Origin: a virus
IMG/VR virus record: IMGVR_UViG_3300043449_000843
Location: 1-64,000 of that record
Strand: one strand, 5' to 3'
Length of the DNA stretch: 64,000 nt
Shown: one piece after another, positions 7,708 to 14,591 of the stretch
Numbering within the stretch: position 1 is the first letter of the stretch
How the letters are laid out: every line of letters starts with the position of its first letter
Position numbers and translations under genes: made by a program
Notes under the pieces: model-generated
What the model saw: only the letters and a program-made list of their open reading frames with translations
The model's database searches: none
Told to the model about the DNA's origin: nothing

Positions 7708-8883
7708 TTAAGAGAACTTAACAGATCCTGATGTTAGACCTACTAGTCCGAGATAGTCAGCAGCATTACCAAGTGATGATGCAGCATTGTTAAGCTCAAC
7801 ATAACCATAACGTGTCATGAAGCTAACGACTGGCTCGAAAGTAGTTGGATCAAGTACAACACCGCTTGACATTAGAGGAATGTATGGGCAGTAGAACGCA
7901 GGAGCGTCTGACTCACTTGTACCCTTATAACCAATAAGAACTGGTGTTGAGTCATCTGCATAAGCATTGACATAAACACGCATTGAGCTGTTTAGTGTTC
8001 CAACGAACTTAGTGTTTGTTGGAGCCTCAAAAGTTCCTTCAGTTGTACGAGCAAATGCAGAAGTTGTTGCACTCTGAAGAATAGTTAGAGCGAACGGAGA
8101 AACAACTGCATAGTTACCAGCACCGCGACGTGTACGCTGAGCAATTAGGTTAGCAACACGGTTGATCTGAACAGCAAGAGCTGCGTGCTCGTCACCAACG
8201 AAAGTTGCAACACCACTTACTGTTGCCTGGTCGTATGTCTCAATAGCAGTACCTGCTAGTGACTGTAGTGAGTTTAGGATTTCCTGATCAATTTCAGCAG
8301 TGATTTCCTGTGCAAGAGCTGCCATGATTTCTGCTTCAATATCAATACCCTGCTGAGCCTGGGCGTCCTGAGCAGCCTCGAATGTCCAACGAGCGGATAG
8401 CTTACGAGTCTTAGCCTCGACTACCTGCTTGAGGATCTGGATGCTCATTCTCTTACCAGCAGCACCTTCAAGAGTTGCAGTTGAAGTTGCCTTTGGATTA
8501 GCAGAAACTTCATTGCCTGAATAGGCAGCAGCAATCTTGAATGGGCTTAGTGCCTCTTCGCCTGCAGTAACGCCAGCACCTGAAGAAGTGTCAGCATAAC
8601 GAACGCGAAGTGTATGGATCTGTCCAACTGGACCTGTCATTGGCTGAACGCCAACGAGCTCGTTTGCAATAACTGTCGGCATAACACGACGAATTACTGG
8701 AAGAATAACTCTGTTAAGAGTTGCAACATTACCGGCAGATGTAGCACCAGCAGTAGCAGACTCTGCGAGATACTTACGTGTATTCTCGAGAGTAACGGCC
8801 ATTACTGACTTACGATTTCCCTGAAGGCCTTCTAGAAGTGCCTCTTTAGTGTCCTGCCAGCGGCTTTCTAATAGTTCTGACAT
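7708..8883 (-). CDS. gp23: Major capsid protein gp23 (391 aa)
   Basis: The protein carries typical gp23 segments: GVQPMTGPVGQIHTLRVRYA (~86-105), the EIDQEILNSL helix region (~198-207) and a C-terminal RYGYVELNNAASSLGNAADY (~360-379). It is shorter than T4 gp23 (521 aa), as is common in marine T4-like phages. gp23 builds the HK97-fold icosahedral shell after assembly on the gp22 core and maturation by gp21. It follows gp22 after 13 bases, with AAGGAG nine bases before the ATG. A strong terminator follows it. The gene is richer in G+C than most of the window and uses C-ending codons, consistent with selection for high expression. Confidence 0.96.
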   Translation of the reverse strand: MSELLESRWQDTKEALLEGLQGNRKSVMAVTLENTRKYLAESATAGATSAGNVATLNRVILPVIRRVMPTVIANELVGVQPMTGPVGQIHTLRVRYADTSSGAGVTAGEEALSPFKIAAAYSGNEVSANPKATSTATLEGAAGKRMSIQILKQVVEAKTRKLSARWTFEAAQDAQAQQGIDIEAEIMAALAQEITAEIDQEILNSLQSLAGTAIETYDQATVSGVATFVGDEHAALAVQINRVANLIAQRTRRGAGNYAVVSPFALTILQSATTSAFARTTEGTFEAPTNTKFVGTLNSSMRVYVNAYADDSTPVLIGYKGTSESDAPAFYCPYIPLMSSGVVLDPTTFEPVVSFMTRYGYVELNNAASSLGNAADYLGLVGLTSGSVKFS

Positions 8884-8896
8884 AGCTTAAAACTCC

Positions 8897-9985
8897 TTAT
8901 TTTAATCCCGCTAGTCTACGGATATCAACGATGTTGCTTTCAACTTGTGCAACATTGCTGTTATTATTTGGTTTGTTACCTGTGATTTCTTTTGCCTCTA
9001 CTAGTGCCTGCTTAGGTGCCGAATTATCCGACAATACTGCCGGTAAATATTTGTCATATGATGCACGAAGCTTTGATGTCTGTACGCTCTCTAAGAGGTT
9101 TGACATAATTTCGCGCTTGTCCTTGCTGAGAGGTGCAAGAAGCTCACTAATGACCTCCTTACGTGCATTAAGATCCTGCATACGTGCAAGCTCCTTCTGC
9201 TTACTTTCAACTAGTACATTCTTCTTCTCAATCGCAGCCTTTGCTTCAGCTAATGCAGAATTTTGTTTCTTAACAAGATTCATTAACTTAGCAACTTCTG
9301 TCTTTTCATTGAGATAGCTATGAGTGTATTCCGAAGCAAACGCTTCGAAGATTCTACGACCAAAGTCATTTGATCTAGCTGAAGAAATGTCTTCCTTTAG
9401 CTGATGAATTTCTGACTTTAATGTCTTAGCAACTGTTTCTTCAACTATCTTAGCTGAACGCTTAATGAAGTTAGCCTTAACTGCGTCAAGCTGGCTCTTA
9501 GCCTCCTTAACTAGTTTTACCTTAGTCTCAACTACTTCCTTCTTGTCAGCTGCAAATTCAGAAAGTTCTTTAGTGAGCTTCTTTACAACAAACTCTTCTA
9601 ACTTTCCAAAATTACTTGATATAATTTTCTGATCTTCATGTAGCTCTGAAAGCTCTGCCTTAAGCTGACGAATAACGAATTCCTTCATCATTGCAGCGTC
9701 TGACTTCATCTTCTTTGCATACTTTGCTTTAGCTTCTGCAAGTTGCTTTCTGTCTTCTACGAATTCAGCAATTTCACCTGCGAGACGATCAGTCATTAGC
9801 TTGTCCATAGCTTCAACTAATGAAGCCTTCTCATGTTCAAACTTTGATGCAAACTCTTCACGAAGTTGTGCAGTTACCTGGTCACGATTTTCTTGGATTC
9901 TCTTGTTCCAAGCATCTTCGATACTTGTTTTGATCTCCTCGGAAACCACATTGTTTTCAAATAGCTGTTTTAAAACTTCCAACAT
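8897..9985 (-). CDS. gp22: Prohead core scaffold protein gp22 (362 aa)
   Basis: The protein is a long, highly charged Lys/Glu/Ala-rich helix with coiled-coil character across most of its length, and its C-terminus ends in VDIRRLAGLK. This character and the place between gp21 and gp23 identify it as the internal scaffold around which the gp23 shell assembles and which gp21 then degrades. I prefer the ATG at 9985 because AAGGAG (complement of 9992-9997) lies six bases before it. An upstream in-frame ATG at 10003 overlaps the gp21 stop and would add MSKEIH. It is longer than T4 gp22 (269 aa). Confidence 0.92.
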   Translation of the reverse strand: MLEVLKQLFENNVVSEEIKTSIEDAWNKRIQENRDQVTAQLREEFASKFEHEKASLVEAMDKLMTDRLAGEIAEFVEDRKQLAEAKAKYAKKMKSDAAMMKEFVIRQLKAELSELHEDQKIISSNFGKLEEFVVKKLTKELSEFAADKKEVVETKVKLVKEAKSQLDAVKANFIKRSAKIVEETVAKTLKSEIHQLKEDISSARSNDFGRRIFEAFASEYTHSYLNEKTEVAKLMNLVKKQNSALAEAKAAIEKKNVLVESKQKELARMQDLNARKEVISELLAPLSKDKREIMSNLLESVQTSKLRASYDKYLPAVLSDNSAPKQALVEAKEITGNKPNNNSNVAQVESNIVDIRRLAGLK

Positions 9986-9999
9986 GTGTATCTCCTTAC

Positions 10000-10626
10000 T
10001 CATTGGAGTCCTCGTATAATATTTACGAGTTGTTCTTGTAAAAATTTCTGTGCCTTTGGATCGCCTTGAACTTCTTTTGCCATTTGTAATGCCTTGTATC
10101 CACCCCTTGCATTCATGAGGTGTTCATAAACCACGACTGGATAGGCACCAGGAGCAGAAGGTTGAGCAACAATGTCAACAGTAACAATTTCAAAGTCGCT
10201 TACACGACCCGACCCGTCCTCTTGAACATTGCCGCTTCCTCTACTACTAACGCCTAACTTTACGCCTGATTCTAACATTGTTCTAATCAACTGCCCCATT
10301 GGTGTTGGTAAAATTTTAAGTTTACCGTACCCGTTGGGCCCATCCATCCACATCTCGGTAATCATGTGTGACACACGATCTAAGTTGATTCTTAAATCCT
10401 GTGGATGGTCTACTTCTCCAAGTACACTGTATCCACCGCTGATCTGATCATTAAGTGTTTTGACAGCCTTAGCGATTTCAGGAACAGGATAAACCCTCTG
10501 ATTAGCATTTCTTACACCACCTTGGATGCAAATGCCTTTCATGTAAAGGTTTTTCCCGTCTTTATCATCGCTCTCAACGACCATTTTAGCTTGGTCGAAA
10601 GATAGGTGTTCCTGAAGATATAGCAT
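10000..10626 (-). CDS. gp21: Prohead maturation protease gp21 (208 aa)
   Basis: The length matches T4 gp21 (212 aa). Catalytic features of the S77 serine protease family are visible: His74 in LGEVDHPQ, Ser127/Ser128 in GVSSRGSG, and Asp151 in VTVDIVAQPSAPGA. The N-terminal QGGVRNANQRVYP is also typical. gp21 cleaves gp22, gp23 and core proteins once the prohead is complete. The gene lies between the gp67-like core gene and gp22, the order of the T4 head cassette. Its TGA overlaps an ATG belonging to the gp22 frame. Confidence 0.95.
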   Translation of the reverse strand: MLYLQEHLSFDQAKMVVESDDKDGKNLYMKGICIQGGVRNANQRVYPVPEIAKAVKTLNDQISGGYSVLGEVDHPQDLRINLDRVSHMITEMWMDGPNGYGKLKILPTPMGQLIRTMLESGVKLGVSSRGSGNVQEDGSGRVSDFEIVTVDIVAQPSAPGAYPVVVYEHLMNARGGYKALQMAKEVQGDPKAQKFLQEQLVNIIRGLQ

Positions 10627-10631
10627 CTATA

Positions 10632-11603
10632 TTAACCCTTTTGTGGCTTTAGGAATGGCTTTACAGAAACGCCGTCGCCCTTGCCCTTCTTCTCAGCTCC
10701 ATGACCTGCTGGAACATTCTTAAGGTGCTTAATGCCGGCCTTGCCACCTGGAACGTTTACGTTACCTGCATTATCTTCCTTTGTAGTTGGCTCTAGTAAG
10801 CCGCCCTTTGTTCCCTTAGTGTCACCTGTTCCACCGCGTACAATGTTTGCAGTAGTTCCGCCCATGTCGTTCTTACCTGCAACAACGCTCTTTGTATGTG
10901 TTCCTGCTTCTTCTGAAGAACCAAGTACACCCTTGCCGCCCTTGTATGCGTCGCCGATCTTCTCAACGTACTCTCTCATTTGCTCAACTGGTGAAAGGTC
11001 AATGTCTTCAATGTCCTCAAAGTTGAAAGACTCAGCTGGCTCTTCTTCCTTCTCGTCTTCCTCTTCACCTTCGTCCTCTGACTCGTCGTCCATGCCGCCG
11101 AAATCTGGATCATCCTCACCGTCGTTATGCTCTGGCTCATTCTCTTCGTCGGCCATTAGCTTCTCAAACTCTGCCTTAAGGTCGTCAAGTGCATCTTCAA
11201 GATCCATTACACGATCTTCGAGACCTTCTTCACCACCCATGTCATCTCCGCCAGCGTCATCCATGTCATCCATGTCATCCATGTCATCACCTGCGTCTGC
11301 TCCAACGTCGCCCATCATGTCGTCAGTTGGGTCACCGCCAAATCCACCTGGCTCTTCAGAGAAAGCAATGAAAGCTTCTTCAACTGTTTCATCGTCCTCG
11401 TCGTCCTTGGCTTCTTCCATTTCCTCATCGTCGTCGCACTTGGCTTCGTCAATGTCAACGTCCTTCATCTCTTCCTCGAAAAGACCTTCGTAAATCTCAC
11501 GTGACTTGTTTACTACTAATGAGTGGAATAGTTCTTCTGCTTTTTCCTGCTCGCCGTTGACGATGTACTCAAGCAACTGTTCAAAATTTTGTGTACTGGC
11601 CAT
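10632..11603 (-). CDS. gp67: Acidic prohead core protein, gp67-like (323 aa)
   Basis: The first ~45 residues (FEQLLEYIVNGEQEKAEELF...KSREIYEGL) resemble the start of T4 gp67, a small helical segment followed by an acidic tail. Here the acidic part is greatly expanded (~45-210, runs of Asp and Glu with several DDM units). A predicted coiled coil lies within it (LEDRVMDLEDALDDLKAEFE). The end is basic and Gly-rich (~230-323), containing GTHTKSVVAGKN and finishing KPFLKPQKG. T4 gp67 (80 aa) helps shape the prohead core and is cleaved by gp21. Position upstream of gp21 supports the call. The ATG has AGGAG seven bases ahead. G+C is high here, as in gp23. Confidence 0.75.
   Translation of the reverse strand: MASTQNFEQLLEYIVNGEQEKAEELFHSLVVNKSREIYEGLFEEEMKDVDIDEAKCDDDEEMEEAKDDEDDETVEEAFIAFSEEPGGFGGDPTDDMMGDVGADAGDDMDDMDDMDDAGGDDMGGEEGLEDRVMDLEDALDDLKAEFEKLMADEENEPEHNDGEDDPDFGGMDDESEDEGEEEDEKEEEPAESFNFEDIEDIDLSPVEQMREYVEKIGDAYKGGKGVLGSSEEAGTHTKSVVAGKNDMGGTTANIVRGGTGDTKGTKGGLLEPTTKEDNAGNVNVPGGKAGIKHLKNVPAGHGAEKKGKGDGVSVKPFLKPQKG
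11262..11288 (-). repeat. Three perfect copies of a 9-bp unit (catgtcatc)
   Basis: The unit encodes Asp-Asp-Met on the minus strand inside the acidic stretch of the gp67-like protein. It is prone to copy-number change by slippage without a frameshift. Confidence 0.85.
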
Positions 11604-11693
11604 GATAAATCTCCTATAGCTAAGGCTGTCGTATTATTTACGGTTTATTTAAATGATTGGCGTAAAATAGGCCAAAAATTGAAGATTTGGCTA

Positions 11694-12275
11694 TTATTTG
11701 GAGATTTTATCCCACATTTCTTCGTATGTGATTTGTTTCAAGTTATTTATGTGAGACCACTCAGGAACTATCTTAGCTTCAGAATTAATAACTCGATAGA
11801 AGTTCACATGCTTAAACTCATTAAACAATGTTTCTGTTTGTCGTATCCAGTTACCGTAATATGTTGCATTTTCATTAGACTTTTTATAATTTTGTGTATC
11901 TGAGTAAACATTATTAAACAAATTACCAACACCGTAGTAATCAAATCCTAAAATATAAGCTTCAGTGTGTCCATCTACACAAGATTTTTGTAATGCAGTA
12001 GGACCGCTAGACCATCCGCGAGGATTTCTAAAGTAATTTAAGTTTTTTAGATCCTTAAACCTTGTGTTATCATTAGTCCATACTTGATTTTTAAGCTGAT
12101 AACCACTTTCACAGATTTCCATGACCATTTTTTGATCAACTGCAATTAAGAAATCTGGTGTAAATTCTCTATAAAGTGCATTACATCCATAAATTGTTCC
12201 ATAGTTTTTTAATTTATTAAGGTCAACACCTATACGACTGCGACCGTTTCCTAGAACAAATGCTCTTTGTTTCAT
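11694..12275 (-). CDS. Rossmann-like protein resembling DUF115/MptE-like domains (193 aa)
   Basis: The N-terminus AFVLGNGRSRIGVDLNKL is a glycine-rich first loop of the kind seen in DUF115/MptE-like proteins and some sialyltransferase-like folds. It is followed by YGTIYGCNALYREFTPDFLIAVD, where a second strand ends in Asp. Further marks are NPRGWSSGPTAL and HTEAYILGFDYYG. I recall similar genes in the head clusters of marine T4-like phages, without known function. A nucleotide- or sugar-binding role is plausible from the fold but unproven. Its ATG overlaps the stop of the 80-aa gene (TAATG), so the two are translationally coupled, although neither resembles a head protein in sequence. Confidence 0.55.
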   Translation of the reverse strand: MKQRAFVLGNGRSRIGVDLNKLKNYGTIYGCNALYREFTPDFLIAVDQKMVMEICESGYQLKNQVWTNDNTRFKDLKNLNYFRNPRGWSSGPTALQKSCVDGHTEAYILGFDYYGVGNLFNNVYSDTQNYKKSNENATYYGNWIRQTETLFNEFKHVNFYRVINSEAKIVPEWSHINNLKQITYEEMWDKISK

Positions 12276-12517
12276 TATACTGCTGGTTCTGCTGGAGGTT
12301 GTGCATACATCTTGCTAATAGTTTCAATATCTCTTTCTTGATCTAAGTAATGTTGATCACTAGCACGACGTAATCTATTAATTTGCTTTAAAGTTAAACG
12401 TGTCTTACGAGTATCACCTTTTTTAAGAGTATTTGTATCACTAGAAGGATCATAATGATTATCTTGTGACATATCTTCGTTTTCTTTATTAAAATAAAAA
12501 AGTTCTCGTAATATCAT
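12275..12517 (-). CDS. Small head-cluster protein of unknown function (80 aa)
   Basis: The protein begins MILRELFYFNKE and contains TRKTRLTLKQINRLRRASDQ, a basic helical segment, then an acidic helix and a Pro-rich end. Small genes with this pattern occur between gp20 and gp21 in marine T4-like phages. T4 has gp67 and gp68 in that interval. A core-protein role (gp68-like) is therefore possible, but I cannot support it beyond position and charge. No membrane segment or cysteine is seen. It shares a TAATG junction with the next gene. Confidence 0.55.
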   Translation of the reverse strand: MILRELFYFNKENEDMSQDNHYDPSSDTNTLKKGDTRKTRLTLKQINRLRRASDQHYLDQERDIETISKMYAQPPAEPAV

Positions 12518-12532
12518 CTTATATTTACCTTA

Positions 12533-12844
12533 TTATCCGACAAAGACTGTACTTTGTCCGTCAACTATAGTTTTAGATCCACAATCTCTTTCGTCGTTAT
12601 TTCTATGTGCTGCTCTATTATTAGCAAAAACAGAACTACTTGCAGTTGAAGCAAACGGATTACAGTGATTTCCACCTGTATTTGGGCCTAATGGTGTGTC
12701 ACACAGGTTATCCTCGTATGCTTCATCGTTTCTAACAATTACAGGCTTTCCATTAATAAAAACTTTTCTATCATCACCGGGATCCTTAAATGCTCCGTTG
12801 CCATGATCGCAAAGGTCTCCCATAACTGCCCATAATTCTGCCAT
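12533..12844 (-). CDS. gp5.4: PAAR-repeat baseplate spike tip protein, gp5.4-like (103 aa)
   Basis: The protein is full of short Gly/Asn turns with conserved Cys and His: MGDLCDHGNGAF, VFINGKPVIVRNDEAYED, GGNHCNPFA, VFANNRAAHR, and DCGSKTIVDGQSTVFVG at the end. This is the PAAR arrangement, in which a small cone with a bound metal caps the gp5 needle and makes first contact with the outer membrane. The length (103 aa) matches T4 gp5.4 (97 aa). Unusually it lies in the head cluster beside the portal gene rather than next to gp5 (28203-31220). AAGGAAG precedes the ATG. Confidence 0.9.
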   Translation of the reverse strand: MAELWAVMGDLCDHGNGAFKDPGDDRKVFINGKPVIVRNDEAYEDNLCDTPLGPNTGGNHCNPFASTASSSVFANNRAAHRNNDERDCGSKTIVDGQSTVFVG

Positions 12845-12861
12845 TTTTACTTCCTTTTATC

Positions 12862-14577
12862 TCATATTGGAGGAGCCGCTGCTGGTGCTGCTGGTGCAGC
12901 AGGTTCTGCTGCTGTTGGAACGGCTGTTCCTGGAGCCATTTCTCCACCCATTTCACCTTCTGGTGGTGCTTCTAGTCCTGCTAAGTCACTGTCAATACCG
13001 CCTCCAGTGATGCCCATACCTCTTAATTCAGCTTGTGATCCAACATTATCACTAATTTCTCTATTTTCCTCACGCCATAGACGCTCATTTTCAATAATTT
13101 CTTCCTGGCTAAGTCCAAGATAACGCTTCATTGCAAAACGCTTACTCATATAAGGAACTTCTTGCATTGTTGTAAATGTCTGAACTCGTGCTGTATCAAG
13201 CTCACTAAGTCTGTAAGCAGCAAAATTTTGTGGAGGATTAAAACGAAGATCAAACAAAGAATCATCAATAACAATACCCTGCTTCATCATATAAAGTTTA
13301 AATTCTAAACTAAATTCTTCTTCAATAAGACTTTGTAGTCTTTCACAATATTTGTTGAAACGTAATTCCTGAATATATGCTGTTCCTACACGCCCATCAC
13401 TAAAAACTGCCGAGGAATCGTCTGGACCTGTAGGCAAATAAGAGCTAGGAATACGCAATGCACGGAATAACTTATTAGTAAAGTATCGTAAGTCGTCGAT
13501 TTCACCTAGGTTAGTACCACCTGGTAGCGTATCAACCTTAGATCCACGACCTTCAGCAGTTTGCGGAAAGAAGTAGTCTTCGTTTATGCTTAAAGGGTTG
13601 TAACTTGCGTCAACTACGCTTTGTCCACCACCTGTAGCACTAGGAATTCTGCGCTGATGTATTTCGTTTTTAACTCTTTCAACAAATTGCATAGCCATAT
13701 GCGAAGGCATGTTACCAACATCTATGTAAAAAACACGTCTTTCAGGTGCTCTTTGAACACGATAGATAATAATTGCGTCTTCTAGAAGCTCTTTTTGCTT
13801 ATAAACCTTAAAAACTGACTCAAGTAGTGAGTTTCCAAACGGAAAATTGTTGTCTAACCCCTCACTTAGGCTTAAATGTACAACATGCATAGCTTCGATT
13901 GCAACTTCATTCTGTGCTGTACTAAATCTTGTTCCACTTTGTTGAGGATAAGCCCCAGTCATACCACGTGCAGCGGCGCCGCCTGTAACATAAGCAGCTC
14001 CCCCTGGTTGTGTATTTTGATTACTTGGATTAATCTGTGTAACAACTAAGTTCATAAAATTAGGATTAAGATCACGTATAATATACTGTTCTGGCTTCTT
14101 TCCATCACTTTCGTTAACAATGATTTTAGTTATCTTACCTGGATCAATGTAAAACCACTTTAATGTTTCTGGATCACGTATGAAAAAGCAATCACCATAC
14201 TTAATAGTATTACGAAATATACGGAACATACGTGTTTCAAACTTCTGTAAACGACACCATTTCTGTAAACTATCACGAATTAGTTTAATTTCAACACTAG
14301 ACGCCTTATCTCTATAGCTAACAATAAAGGGAGTACCGTTATCTGCATTCTCTTGTGTACTAAATTCGCTGATAATATCTAATGCAGCATTTACTTCTGA
14401 GTCCATATCCATAGTATCATACTGTAAATAACGTTCAATACGGTTAGGACTACCTGTGTAAACATCAGGAAGATACGATGAATAGTTAGTTGTAGTTCCG
14501 GAACTACCGCCTGAATTACTTAAAGGACTTAAATTACCGTTTTGATTTACAGGTGTGAAATACTTACGCCAAGTCAT
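12862..14577 (-). CDS. gp20: Portal vertex protein gp20 (571 aa)
   Basis: The T4-type portal core is clear: NRIERYLQYDTMDMDSEVNAALDI (near 46-69), IKYGDCFFIRDPETLKWFYIDP (~123-144), PFGNSLLESVFKVYKQKELLEDA (~246-268), and later RALRIPSSYLPTGPDDSSAVFSDGR. gp20 forms the dodecameric ring through which DNA enters and leaves and to which the neck attaches, and it initiates the prohead. Relative to T4 (524 aa) it has a Ser/Gly/Thr-rich insert near the N-terminus and an Ala/Pro-rich tail ending AAPAAPAAAPPI, both low in complexity. It is followed closely by the PAAR gene. Confidence 0.95.
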   Translation of the reverse strand: MTWRKYFTPVNQNGNLSPLSNSGGSSGTTTNYSSYLPDVYTGSPNRIERYLQYDTMDMDSEVNAALDIISEFSTQENADNGTPFIVSYRDKASSVEIKLIRDSLQKWCRLQKFETRMFRIFRNTIKYGDCFFIRDPETLKWFYIDPGKITKIIVNESDGKKPEQYIIRDLNPNFMNLVVTQINPSNQNTQPGGAAYVTGGAAARGMTGAYPQQSGTRFSTAQNEVAIEAMHVVHLSLSEGLDNNFPFGNSLLESVFKVYKQKELLEDAIIIYRVQRAPERRVFYIDVGNMPSHMAMQFVERVKNEIHQRRIPSATGGGQSVVDASYNPLSINEDYFFPQTAEGRGSKVDTLPGGTNLGEIDDLRYFTNKLFRALRIPSSYLPTGPDDSSAVFSDGRVGTAYIQELRFNKYCERLQSLIEEEFSLEFKLYMMKQGIVIDDSLFDLRFNPPQNFAAYRLSELDTARVQTFTTMQEVPYMSKRFAMKRYLGLSQEEIIENERLWREENREISDNVGSQAELRGMGITGGGIDSDLAGLEAPPEGEMGGEMAPGTAVPTAAEPAAPAAPAAAPPI

Positions 14578-14591
14578 ATAGATTCTTTCGA

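Noticed and set aside
10732-11493. Ser/Pro-rich plus-strand frame of 253 codons
   Set aside because: It is the complement of Glu/Asp codons of the gp67-like protein and has no ribosome-binding site.
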